DNA of 6,464 nucleotides, from contig MIBM01000410.1 in NCBI GenBank assembly GCA_001830645.1, positions 21,658-28,121 on the forward strand, written 5' to 3'. The first letter of the stretch is position 1. Every line of letters begins with the position of its first letter. The position numbers and the translations under genes were made by a program. The notes under the pieces were generated by a model. It saw nothing but the letters and a program-made list of their open reading frames with translations. It ran no database searches and was not told the origin of the DNA. The DNA is from Spirochaetes bacterium RIFOXYC1_FULL_54_7 (lineage in GTDB: Bacteria > Spirochaetota > Spirochaetia > Treponematales > UBA12059). Below, piece by piece: positions 1 to 5,693 of this stretch.

Positions 1-504
1 CTGGACTACATACGAATCAGTCAGTTTCTGCAACTCTTCTTCGGCTTTCTTTACAGCGTCTTCAGGGTTACCAGCGTCTTTAAGCTTCTTCAGATCCTCT
101 ATTCCATCGCGCCGTATGTTCCTGATGGCAACCCGTGACTGTTCGGCACTGGCTTTTGCACTCCTGACCAACTCCTTGCGGCGCTGTTCGGTAAGGGGCG
201 GTATGGAAATGCGGATTACCTTACCGTCATTGGACGGGTTCAGACCAAGTTCCGATTTCTGGATGGCTTTCTCTATCTCGCTGATCAGAGCCCTGTCCCA
301 AGGCTGTACCACGATAAGCCGGGCTTCAGGAACAGACACGTTTGCAACCTGGCTGAGAGGAGATTTCTGTCCGTAGTAGTCGACCCGAAGTTTGTCCAGA
401 AGGGCAGGGGAAGCCCGACCGGTACGGATGCCGGCGAATTCGTCCTTGAGCGCGGCGACGGATTTCTTCATCCGCTCCTCACACGCATTCTTTACGTCGT
501 TCAT
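1..504 (-). CDS. frr: Ribosome recycling factor (partial, C-terminus beyond window)
   Basis: Ribosome recycling factor works in the cytoplasm with EF-G to split post-termination ribosomes into subunits. The 168 residues visible carry the family signature: IRTGRASP at residues 26-33 followed by ALLD, then DYYG, ANVSVPEAR and the PPLTEQRRKEL motif, and near the window edge the helix ending LQKLTDSYV. The family is about 185 residues long, so roughly the last 17 are missing beyond base 1; no stop is reached, and this is a window cut rather than a broken gene. The start at 504 is preceded by AAAGGAAG (509-516) at good spacing. It is the third gene of rpsB-tsf-frr, 66 bp after tsf. In many bacteria pyrH sits between tsf and frr; here it does not. 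Identification is secure. Confidence 0.97.
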   Translation of the reverse strand, partial: MNDVKNACEERMKKSVAALKDEFAGIRTGRASPALLDKLRVDYYGQKSPLSQVANVSVPEARLIVVQPWDRALISEIEKAIQKSELGLNPSNDGKVIRISIPPLTEQRRKELVRSAKASAEQSRVAIRNIRRDGIEDLKKLKDAGNPEDAVKKAEEELQKLTDSYVVQ

Positions 505-508
505 GGTG

Positions 509-516
509 CTTCCTTT
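509..516 (-). promoter_or_regulatory. Ribosome binding site of frr
   Basis: AAAGGAAG lies 4 bases upstream of the ATG at 504. It fixes the frr start, which also matches the usual N-terminal length of the family. Confidence 0.75.
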
Positions 517-532
517 CGTTTCAGGTAGGCCC

Positions 533-558
533 GCACAAGGACCGGAAGAGCCTTGTGC
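533..558 (-). other. Inverted repeat in the tsf-frr gap
   Basis: GCACAAGG and CCTTGTGC form a perfect 8-bp stem around a 10-base loop. In the minus-strand mRNA it begins 12 bases after the tsf stop and lies upstream of the frr ribosome binding site. No U-run follows on either strand, so it does not look like a classical intrinsic terminator. A processing site, mRNA stabiliser or translational control element are alternatives. The stem is seen directly; the function is inference. Confidence 0.5.
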
Positions 559-570
559 CAGTTTACCGAA

Positions 571-1422
571 TCAGTTCTCGCCTACGCGGAAGTATACGTA
601 ATCGACGATGGAAAGGGTAGCCCCTGCGGCCTTCGCAATCGAAGCCATCACCGCTGAAACCTTCTGCTTCTCATCCTTGACGAAGCCCTGGTCTAAAAGG
701 CAAATATCAGCTAGTAATTTGTTCAGTTTACCCTTGAGTATGCCTTCTATGACATTCGCAGGCTTACCTTTCATCTTCTCGTCGCCTTCGACCTGTTTCT
801 TGAAGATGTCTTCTTGCTCCATGATCCAGTCCTTCCCGATCCTGGACTGATCCAGGAACATTGGATGGAAGGCGGCTATGTGCAAGGCTACATCGTGGAT
901 GAAACCGCTTACTTCAGGAGAAACCAAGGCGGCCGGCTTGTCTGACTTGGCTTTCACAATGACACCAATCTTTCCTTCGCCGTGCATATAGCTGTGCAGC
1001 ATTTCTCCGGCACCGGCTTTTACCAAGAAAACCCGCTTCAGTGTAATGTTTTCCTTGATGACACTCGCAAGATCCTTGACCTTGCCCTCAAGTTCGTCGT
1101 TGGGCTTGTCGTAGTTCTTGTCAAGGCAGATCGTGGCCATTTTCTGGCCTTCGGCTATAAAATCCTCGTTCCGTGATACGAAGTCCGTCTCGCAGGCAAT
1201 CTCGATTCCAGCGATGGAAGTTGCGGACTCGGCGATGAAGATACGTCCCTCATTGGTAGCCCTTCCTGCGCGCTTCTCGACGCCGGCAAGTCCCCATTCC
1301 TTGAGTTTCTTCTCTGCTGCTGCAAAATCGCCTTCGGCTTCGACAAGGGCTTTCTTGCAGTCCATCATGCCTGCACCGGTCCTCTCACGCAGGTTCTTTA
1401 TGTCACTGGCTTTGATATCCAT
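571..1422 (-). CDS. tsf: Translation elongation factor Ts
   Basis: EF-Ts is the cytoplasmic nucleotide exchange factor that releases GDP from EF-Tu. The 283-residue product has the N-terminal UBA-like domain (residues 4-50, with LRERTGAGMMDCKKAL at 11-26), then VEKRAGRATNEGR and the ACETDFV motif. Asp80 and Phe81 fall at the same positions as the E. coli residues that disturb the EF-Tu magnesium site, which supports the chosen start. The dimerisation or core region follows, with HIAAFHP at 181-187 and the conserved LLDQGFVKD late motif at 242-250. AAGGAGA (1429-1435) precedes the ATG. The gene follows rpsB by 127 bp, a gap filled with inverted repeats, and precedes frr. Length equals that of the E. 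coli protein. Nothing is missing, and the call is secure. Confidence 0.98.
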   Translation of the reverse strand: MDIKASDIKNLRERTGAGMMDCKKALVEAEGDFAAAEKKLKEWGLAGVEKRAGRATNEGRIFIAESATSIAGIEIACETDFVSRNEDFIAEGQKMATICLDKNYDKPNDELEGKVKDLASVIKENITLKRVFLVKAGAGEMLHSYMHGEGKIGVIVKAKSDKPAALVSPEVSGFIHDVALHIAAFHPMFLDQSRIGKDWIMEQEDIFKKQVEGDEKMKGKPANVIEGILKGKLNKLLADICLLDQGFVKDEKQKVSAVMASIAKAAGATLSIVDYVYFRVGEN

Positions 1423-1428
1423 GAATTA

Positions 1429-1435
1429 TCTCCTT
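1429..1435 (-). promoter_or_regulatory. Ribosome binding site of tsf
   Basis: AAGGAGA lies 6 bases upstream of the tsf ATG. It is close to consensus and decides the start. Confidence 0.8.
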
Positions 1436-1452
1436 GGCAGTTCGTTCGGGTA

Positions 1453-1544
1453 CGGGATGTGTCCCCGAGAAGAGCCGGCAGTCCATGGAGATTTCCCCTA
1501 GGACTGATCTGGCTCTGATTGTCAGGTCCTTAATGGAAGACCTG
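1453..1544 (-). other. Series of hairpins between rpsB and tsf
   Basis: In the minus-strand mRNA three inverted repeats follow one another. First, CAGGT...ACCTG (1523-1544, 8 bp with one bulge, loop of about 5) starts 5 bases after the rpsB stop codon. Second is a long composite stem (1472-1515): GAGCC with GGCTC, then after an asymmetric internal loop CAGTCC with GGACTG, then a short GGGG/CTCC tip. Third is a small GGGA-loop-TCCC stem (1454-1465), ahead of the tsf ribosome binding site. None has a U-run after it, so simple termination is unlikely. They could tune the S2 to EF-Ts ratio by attenuation, RNase processing or mRNA protection. The pairing is visible; the role is inference. Confidence 0.5.
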
Positions 1545-1549
1545 GAATC

Positions 1550-2425
1550 TTATTTTTCGTAGAACTTGTCTTCTTCGACGATCGGCTCTTCGATGGCTAC
1601 TGCATCCAGGGCAGCGGCTGCAACAGGCGCTGTGGCTTCATAGGTAGCTACATCGACTTCGACTTCTTCTTCATCTTCCTCTGCAGGAGTCGCAGCGGCG
1701 ACAGCTTCTTCAGCCTGTTCTTCTTCCTGGAGGGTTTCGATGATCTTGAGACCAGTTTCGCTTTCGGCTTCGACTACTGCGTTGGCAATGATCTGGGTAA
1801 ACAAGGAAATGGACCGGATGGCGTCATCGTTGCCCGGAATGGGATAGTCGATGCCTTCAGGGTTGCAATTGGTGTCTACAACAGCAACGATCGGAATACC
1901 AAGACGCCTGGCTTCCGCTACCGCGATGGCTTCCTTGCGGGTATCGATGATGAAGATGATACCAGGTAGCTTGGTCATACCCTTGATACCGCACAGGTTC
2001 TTGTCCAGTTTGGCCTTCTCTTTGTTGAGTTGGGCTTGCTCTTTCTTGGTCAGACTTGAAAAATCTTCCTTTTCAAGCTTGATCAGACGCTCTATGGATT
2101 TGCGAACGGTTGCAAAATTGGTAAGCATGCCGCCGAGCCATCGGTTGTTTACGAAGAACTGCTCGCAGCGCTCCGCTTCTTTCTGTATGGCCATCTGAGC
2201 TTGCTTTTTGGTGCCGACGAACAGTACAGGCTTGCCGGAAGCTACCGTCTTGCGGACTGCTTCATAGGCTTCCTTGATGGACTGGATCGTCTTCTGCAGA
2301 TCGATGATGTGGATGCCATTGCGTTCTGCGAAGATGAATTTCTTCATCCTCGGATCCCAACGCTTGACCTGGTGCCCGAAATGTACGCCGGACTCCAGGA
2401 GGCTCTTCATGGTAACTACGGCCAT
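1550..2425 (-). CDS. rpsB: 30S ribosomal protein S2 with acidic C-terminal tail
   Basis: S2 is a primary component of the small ribosomal subunit and is needed for S1 binding and initiation. The 291-residue product has the classic start [20 protein letters not shown] (9-28), [23 protein letters not shown] (93-104), the helical insertion of 105-145, and the C-terminal core signature [19 protein letters not shown] (171-189) with [15 protein letters not shown]. The body ends near residue 230; E. coli S2 is about 241 residues. The remaining 60 residues form a low-complexity tail rich in Glu, Asp, Ala and Val that ends in [16 protein letters not shown] (2429-2436) sets the start. It is the first gene of the rpsB-tsf-frr block, 129 bp after maf, and has a hairpin in its leader. 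Identification is secure. Confidence 0.98.
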   Translation of the reverse strand: MAVVTMKSLLESGVHFGHQVKRWDPRMKKFIFAERNGIHIIDLQKTIQSIKEAYEAVRKTVASGKPVLFVGTKKQAQMAIQKEAERCEQFFVNNRWLGGMLTNFATVRKSIERLIKLEKEDFSSLTKKEQAQLNKEKAKLDKNLCGIKGMTKLPGIIFIIDTRKEAIAVAEARRLGIPIVAVVDTNCNPEGIDYPIPGNDDAIRSISLFTQIIANAVVEAESETGLKIIETLQEEEQAEEAVAAATPAEEDEEEVEVDVATYEATAPVAAAALDAVAIEEPIVEEDKFYEK

Positions 2426-2428
2426 GTG

Positions 2429-2436
2429 TTCCTCCG
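2429..2436 (-). promoter_or_regulatory. Ribosome binding site of rpsB
   Basis: CGGAGGAA lies 3 to 4 bases upstream of the ATG at 2425, and only 4 bases after the base of the 10-bp leader hairpin. A protein or structure that stabilises the hairpin could plausibly affect ribosome access. Confidence 0.8.
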
Positions 2437-2440
2437 AATT

Positions 2441-2463
2441 GATCCTTTCACACTGAAAGGATC
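2441..2463 (-). promoter_or_regulatory. Perfect hairpin in the rpsB leader, candidate S2 or translational control site
   Basis: GATCCTTTCA and TGAAAGGATC pair perfectly over 10 bp around a 3-base loop, directly upstream of the rpsB ribosome binding site. A second copy of the right arm in imperfect form (TGAAGGGGATC, just upstream in the mRNA) could pair with the same CCTTTCA, giving an alternative fold. In E. coli the rpsB leader is a known target of S2 autorepression; whether this leader works that way is inference. No U-run follows, so termination is unlikely. Confidence 0.5.
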
Positions 2464-2514
2464 CCCTTCACTTGTTCTCGTCCCTGGCAGACACAAGGAA
2501 TGCCGGTGTGACGG

Positions 2515-2543
2515 AAAATACGGTCGCATACAACGCCTTGTAA
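2515..2543 (-). promoter_or_regulatory. Weak candidate promoter for rpsB
   Basis: TTACAA and TATTTT are separated by 17 bases in the maf-rpsB gap. The -10 matches 4 of 6 consensus bases, but the -35 matches only 3. The alternative is that rpsB is read from a promoter upstream of maf. This is the best match in the gap, offered with low confidence. Confidence 0.25.
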
Positions 2544-2554
2544 GACAACTGCAG

Positions 2555-3169
2555 TCAGCGATCCGCGGTGCCAACCCGTCCGAACGGGACAGGGAAAGCA
2601 CTCCTTATGAGGATGACATAAAACTCCCTGATAGGCAAGCCCACCACTCCCGTGAACGAGCCGTGGATCTCTTCCACAAACAAGGAAGCCTTCTCTTGTA
2701 TCCGATATGCTCCTGCTGCACCGCGCCATTCACCTGTAGCAATATAAGAATCCACTTCAGCATCGGACATTGAGGCAAATTGAACCTTGGTTTCCGAAAT
2801 GATGGAATGAGTTCTGTCCCCAATACGGTCAAGCAAGCATAAACCTGTAGCCACCGTATGTGTGCGCCCTGCCAGACTACGGATCATACTTCTGGCTACT
2901 TCCGTGTTTTCCGCTTTTCCAAAGGTCCTGCCTTCCAATTCCACCAGGGTGTCTGCCCCTAGAATCCATCTGCAATCAAGGTTGGTTGTCCGGGCAGACA
3001 GCCGTGCTTTGGCTTCAGCTAGGGCAAGCACCTGCTTGGGGATGGTCAGGTCATCGAAAATGCTTTCGTCAAGATCAACCGGTTCCACAATCGGGTCAAA
3101 ACCGAGCCCTTTGATGAGCTCCAAACGCCGCGGAGACGCACTAGCCAGAATAAGCCTGTTACTGTACAT
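2555..3169 (-). CDS. maf: Maf-family nucleoside triphosphate pyrophosphatase
   Basis: Maf proteins hydrolyse non-canonical or excess nucleoside triphosphates (dTTP/UTP or 7-methyl-GTP type) to the monophosphate and pyrophosphate in the cytoplasm, and overproduction in other bacteria affects septation. The 204-residue product shows the family motifs in order: LASASPRR (8-15), VDLDES (31-36), the ALAEAKA helix with Lys54, GADT (71-74), Gly84-Lys85, AGRTHTVATG (100-109), GAGAYRIQ-like AAGAYRIQ (151-158) and GVVGLPI (174-180). The metal and triphosphate-binding residues expected of an active enzyme are present. The DT-x-V and AGAYxIQ style suggests the dTTP/UTP (YhdE-like) branch, which is inference. 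About 24 residues follow the last motif, a little more than usual. The start has only a weak site, AAGATGGG; a TAA just upstream in frame rules out a longer protein. Confidence 0.93.
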   Translation of the reverse strand: MYSNRLILASASPRRLELIKGLGFDPIVEPVDLDESIFDDLTIPKQVLALAEAKARLSARTTNLDCRWILGADTLVELEGRTFGKAENTEVARSMIRSLAGRTHTVATGLCLLDRIGDRTHSIISETKVQFASMSDAEVDSYIATGEWRGAAGAYRIQEKASLFVEEIHGSFTGVVGLPIREFYVILIRSAFPVPFGRVGTADR

Positions 3170-3241
3170 GAACCCATCTTAACCAGAATCCGGAATCAGG
3201 GACAGAGCATGTCTCTCAGCACTCGCCCGTATTGCGTCGCC

Positions 3242-3270
3242 TTGACACTGGCATCAGACATCAATAATAT
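3242..3270 (+). promoter_or_regulatory. Near-consensus sigma-70 type promoter of tRNA-Arg
   Basis: TTGACA (3242-3247, perfect -35) and TAATAT (3265-3270, -10) are separated by exactly 17 bases. The expected start at about 3276-3278 is only 3 to 5 bases before the mature tRNA 5' end, so the primary transcript would have almost no leader. It is the best promoter in the window and explains why the tRNA is expressed independently of its divergent neighbour maf. Confidence 0.85.
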
Positions 3271-3280
3271 GGACGTGTTC

Positions 3281-3354
<74 letters not shown>

Positions 3355-3438
3355 TTGTATTTCGAGGAATTATTCTTCCTGTGCGTGATGAAAGTCTGAA
3401 TAGACACTGCTTATTTCTTTATGTGCAACATCCCGCCG

Positions 3439-3464
3439 CTGTCGCCGGTCCGATCGACAGTTTT
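3439..3464 (+). terminator. Possible weak intrinsic terminator after tRNA-Arg
   Basis: CTGTCG and CGACAG form a 6-bp stem with a 10-base loop, followed directly by TTTT. It lies 85 bases after the tRNA and before the hydrolase promoter region. The stem is short and the U-run is only four, so it may be chance. Confidence 0.3.
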
Positions 3465-3551
3465 GTGCGGAATTTCCAATCCTTGTATGGCAATACTTTG
3501 ACAAACCAAAGGCCTTTACAATTTGTGCACATTTTTCGGCCATCCAACCTT

Positions 3552-3578
3552 TTGGGCAGAACTCTCATGGACTATACT
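3552..3578 (+). promoter_or_regulatory. Candidate promoter of the FAH-family gene
   Basis: TATACT (3573-3578) is a good -10 and would start transcription about 18 bases before the ATG. The -35 (TTGGGC, 15-base spacer) is poor. An upstream perfect TTGACA at 3498-3503 is followed by TACAAT at 3517-3522, but with only a 13-base spacer. Which of the two is used cannot be settled by reading. Confidence 0.35.
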
Positions 3579-3592
3579 GTGCTCATGTATCT

Positions 3593-3597
3593 GGAGG
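3593..3597 (+). promoter_or_regulatory. Ribosome binding site of the FAH-family gene
   Basis: GGAGG lies 5 bases upstream of the ATG at 3603 and decides that start. The frame is open upstream as far as 3327, but that region lies partly within the tRNA, shows no homology-like motifs and has no comparable site. Confidence 0.8.
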
Positions 3598-3602
3598 TAT
3601 AT

Positions 3603-4454
3603 ATGAGATTGTCAACGTACAAGCGGGAAGGCAAGACAGGCATAGCTGCCTGGTTTGGCAAAGAACTGCATGGCTTTGAAGAAGGCTCAAAAGGCTATCC
3701 TGGAGATCTTGATACATTGTTGGCCCGTGGAGCATCATTGATGGGCTTGGGCGCCACCCTTTCTTCCGCTCCCCATCTCGAAACGGCGTCTATTACCTTG
3801 CTGCCACCCCTAGGAAAACCTTCCAAAATCCTATGTATAGGACTGAATTACCGTGACCACGCTGCAGAAACCGGCTTCAAACTGCCTGACTGGCCAGCTG
3901 TATTTGCCCGTTTTCCATCCTGTCTCGTTGGCCATGGATCTCAGCTTGTACGGCCTGCAGTCTCGGAGCAACTGGATTTCGAGGGAGAAATGGTTGTGGT
4001 AATAGGCAAGAAGGCCAAGGCGGTTTCTGCCGGACACGCATTGTCACATGTTGCAGCGTATTCCATCTTCAATGATGCATCGGTACGGGATTACCAGATG
4101 CGGTCATCCCAATGGACTTTGGGCAAGAACTTCGATGCAACAGGAGCCTTCGGGCCGTGGCTCATCACACCGGACGAACTGCCCCCAGGTGGTGCAGGCT
4201 TACGGATTACCACCCGTGTAAACGGAAGCACAGTCCAGGATGCCAGCACCTCGGATATGGTATTTGATGTGGCTAGCCTCATAGAAATCCTGAGTTCAAC
4301 AATGACTCTTGAACCTGGCGACATGATTGTGACCGGCACTCCTTCCGGTGTCGGCTATACACGTCAACCACCGCTTTTCCTCAGACCCGGGGATATTTGC
4401 GAGGTGGAAATCGAGAGGATTGGCATCCTTGGCAACCCGGTTATCAGCCACTGA
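3603..4454 (+). CDS. Fumarylacetoacetate hydrolase (FAH) family protein
   Basis: The FAH superfamily includes metal-dependent C-C hydrolases, decarboxylases and isomerases acting on short 2-keto acids (FAHD1, oxaloacetate decarboxylase, 5-carboxymethyl-2-hydroxymuconate isomerase). The 283 residues have the usual small N-terminal region and then the catalytic domain from about residue 75: CIGLNYRDHAAE (78-89), FEGEMVVVIGK (126-136) and FNDASVRDYQ (156-165). Glu127, Glu129 and Asp158 are the expected metal ligands. Next come WTLGKNFDATGAFGPWLIT (171-189, with Lys175), VNGSTVQDAST, and EPGDMIVTGTPSGVGY (237-252). Every key residue is present, so an active enzyme is likely. The exact substrate cannot be read from sequence, and no aromatic-degradation genes lie nearby. 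It converges on the transporter gene with a 19-bp gap. Confidence 0.92.
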   Translation: MRLSTYKREGKTGIAAWFGKELHGFEEGSKGYPGDLDTLLARGASLMGLGATLSSAPHLETASITLLPPLGKPSKILCIGLNYRDHAAETGFKLPDWPAVFARFPSCLVGHGSQLVRPAVSEQLDFEGEMVVVIGKKAKAVSAGHALSHVAAYSIFNDASVRDYQMRSSQWTLGKNFDATGAFGPWLITPDELPPGGAGLRITTRVNGSTVQDASTSDMVFDVASLIEILSSTMTLEPGDMIVTGTPSGVGYTRQPPLFLRPGDICEVEIERIGILGNPVISH

Positions 4455-4464
4455 TTCCAGATGG

Positions 4465-4484
4465 CCTGAGCACCTAGCTCAAGG
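4465..4484. other. Small inverted repeat at the convergent junction
   Basis: CCTGAGC and GCTCAAGG form a stem of about 7 bp with one bulged A, around a loop that includes the transporter stop codon. It lies at the meeting point of two convergent genes and could slow both polymerases, but there is no U-run on either side. Confidence 0.3.
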
Positions 4485-5229
4485 CGTCCCAGACCATCTT
4501 TACCGCGCTGAGGACAACAACCACAGCCAGTATCCAGCGTACCCAGCGGTTGCCTTTTACTACGGTAAACCTGGCTCCCAGAGCTGCTCCCACCATGCTT
4601 CCTGCCGCCAGCACTAGCCCTATCGGTATATTGACCAGCCCATTCACGAAGAAAATCACCAGGCTTACAAGGGTATAGGTGCCAATAATTACTGTTTTTA
4701 TCGCGTTGCCAGAGACAAGATCCATGCCAACCGCAGTAGCCAAGGTCCAAGTAAAGAAGAATCCGACACCAGCCTGGATGAAGCCACCATAAACACCAAT
4801 GCCAAAAAATAAAACCCAGACTAGTTGCTTCGGCACCCGGGTCTGCTTTTTCGCTTCCCACATTCCCGGTCTTACAACCAGCAGAATGGCCATCACCGAA
4901 ATGAGAGCTGCTATGACCAGATTCAGTATTTTTTTGTCCACATTTATGGCAATGAAGGTTCCGGCAGTCGCTCCGAGCGTCGCCGCTGCTGCCAAAGGCA
5001 AGGCTAGCTTGAATGATAGGACCTTGCTCCTGTAAAAGCTGGTCGACCCGGAGATGGACTGAAAGAGTATGCTTATGCGGTTGGTTCCATTCGCCATGGA
5101 GAGATCCATGCCCAGAAAGGTAAGTGCCGGCAAGGTAAGAAAACTACCACCACCAGCAACCGTATTCAAAAAACCTTGCAATACGCCAATGATACCTATT
5201 CCCAGCCAGTGATACCAAAGCAAAACCAT
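4474..5229 (-). CDS. TauE/SafE (DUF81) family membrane transporter
   Basis: TauE/SafE proteins are inner-membrane permeases linked to export of sulfite, sulfoacetate and related organosulfur anions, though most members have no proven substrate. The 251-residue product has two similar halves. The first carries LNTVAGGGSFLTLPAL (21-36) and ANGTNR (46-51); the second carries GGFIQAGVG (148-156) and SGNAIKT (173-179). Hydrophobic spans lie at about 8-24, 28-42, 74-95, 101-120, 136-160, 178-197, 201-219 and 230-247, fitting seven to eight helices. The ATG at 5229 is chosen because AAGGAGT (5236-5242) lies 6 bases before it; an in-frame GTG at 5259 has no such site. It lies 118 bp after a small P/E-rich gene on the same strand, perhaps one transcript. 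Substrate unknown. Confidence 0.9.
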   Translation of the reverse strand: MVLLWYHWLGIGIIGVLQGFLNTVAGGGSFLTLPALTFLGMDLSMANGTNRISILFQSISGSTSFYRSKVLSFKLALPLAAAATLGATAGTFIAINVDKKILNLVIAALISVMAILLVVRPGMWEAKKQTRVPKQLVWVLFFGIGVYGGFIQAGVGFFFTWTLATAVGMDLVSGNAIKTVIIGTYTLVSLVIFFVNGLVNIPIGLVLAAGSMVGAALGARFTVVKGNRWVRWILAVVVVLSAVKMVWDALS

Positions 5230-5347
5230 GTGTTTACTCCTTGCTGTCAGTCCCGCCACTGTGCCACATGGTGATCAATAGCACAATTGACTTTCTTCAG
5301 CACAGCAAGACCATCAAGGAGTTGGACCGTCGGCCGTTTTTTGGGAA

Positions 5348-5503
5348 TCAGGCGTAGGTGTCCAGTATTTTCCCGCTGTCTTGTTCCACAGGAGGATTTT
5401 CCGGGGGATTTTCAGTCACTTGTTCATCCCGCTGGAGAGGCTCCGGGTTCCTGGAATGTACAGGTTCGGGAGCTACTGGTTCCGTTTCATGGATGCTCGT
5501 CAT
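5348..5503 (-). CDS. Small proline- and glutamate-rich protein, 51 residues, unknown
   Basis: This short frame starts at an ATG preceded by a strong AGGAGG-type site (5507-5513) and a plausible promoter. The product has 51 residues including 9 Pro and 8 Glu, with a tandem ENPPENPP near residues 31-38 and the C-terminus KILDTYA. There is no hydrophobic segment or signal peptide, so it is probably a cytoplasmic, largely disordered polypeptide. No family is recognised. It precedes the TauE/SafE-type transporter gene by 118 bp on the same strand and may be co-transcribed; a link to the transporter is only inference. It could be a leader peptide, a regulator or a protein with no conserved function. 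Longer frames on the opposite strand across it lack ribosome binding sites. Moderate confidence that it is translated. Confidence 0.6.
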   Translation of the reverse strand: MTSIHETEPVAPEPVHSRNPEPLQRDEQVTENPPENPPVEQDSGKILDTYA

Positions 5504-5506
5504 GGA

Positions 5507-5513
5507 ACCTCCT
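5507..5513 (-). promoter_or_regulatory. Ribosome binding site of the 51-residue gene
   Basis: AGGAGGT ends 3 bases before the ATG at 5503; its AGGAGG core is 4 bases away. It is one of the strongest sites in the window and the main argument that this short frame is a real gene. Confidence 0.75.
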
Positions 5514-5540
5514 AATTCAACTTGCACTCAACATACAATA

Positions 5541-5568
5541 AGTATAATGAAAAAGAGACGATACACAA
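5541..5568 (-). promoter_or_regulatory. Candidate promoter for the 51-residue gene and transporter
   Basis: TTGTGT (5563-5568) and TATACT (5541-5546) are separated by 16 bases in an AT-rich stretch. The expected start gives a leader of about 30 bases to the small gene. The -10 is good and the -35 fair. It lies after the strong hairpin that should end the upstream transcript. Confidence 0.5.
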
Positions 5569-5608
5569 AATATGCACCCAGTGAATGGAAAGTCCCGATT
5601 AACGGTCA

Positions 5609-5651
5609 AAAGAATGAGGGTTGAAACAAGTCGTTCCACCCCTCATTCTTT
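5609..5651 (-). terminator. Strong hairpin, probable terminator of the HEAT-repeat gene
   Basis: The left arm (5609-5627) pairs with the right arm (5633-5651) at 17 of 19 positions around a 5-base loop; the outer 12 bp (AAAGAATGAGGG with CCCTCATTCTTT) are perfect. In the minus-strand transcript it starts 43 bases after the HEAT gene stop and ends in TTCTTTTG, so a short U-run overlaps the stem foot, as in many intrinsic terminators. It is nearly symmetrical and might act on both strands. Confidence 0.65.
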
Positions 5652-5670
5652 GACGTTTCTTAGTATCCGT

Positions 5671-5693
5671 CAGTTTCTTAAAACAGAAACCTG
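5671..5693 (-). other. Second inverted repeat directly after the HEAT-repeat stop
   Basis: In the minus-strand mRNA CAGGTTTCT and AGAAACTG pair over about 8 bp with one bulged G and a 6-base loop. GTTTCTTA also occurs twice on the plus strand (5655-5662 and 5673-5680). It may help protect the 3' end of the mRNA. Low confidence in function. Confidence 0.35.

Noticed and set aside
1118..1501. 127-residue open frame on the plus strand opposite tsf
   Set aside because: It is a shadow of the tsf coding sequence, with low-complexity Ser/Ala composition and no start signal.
2201..2773. 190-residue open frame on the plus strand opposite rpsB and maf
   Set aside because: It overlaps two well identified genes in antisense, has no family-like motifs and no good ribosome binding site.
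5230..5259. GTG start 10 codons upstream of the transporter ATG
   Set aside because: The ribosome binding site AAGGAGT lies within this extension and serves the ATG at 5229.
5318..5342. GC-rich stretch followed by six T on the plus strand, terminator-like
   Set aside because: No convincing stem can be drawn, and there is no plus-strand gene upstream for it to terminate.
5287..5541. Open frames on the plus strand across the small P/E-rich gene
   Set aside because: They have no ribosome binding site and an implausible Ser/Arg/Cys-rich composition; the minus-strand frame has better start signals.
5620..5630. GTTGAAAC-like string resembling a CRISPR repeat end
   Set aside because: It occurs once, as part of the long hairpin; there is no repeat-spacer array and no cas gene.
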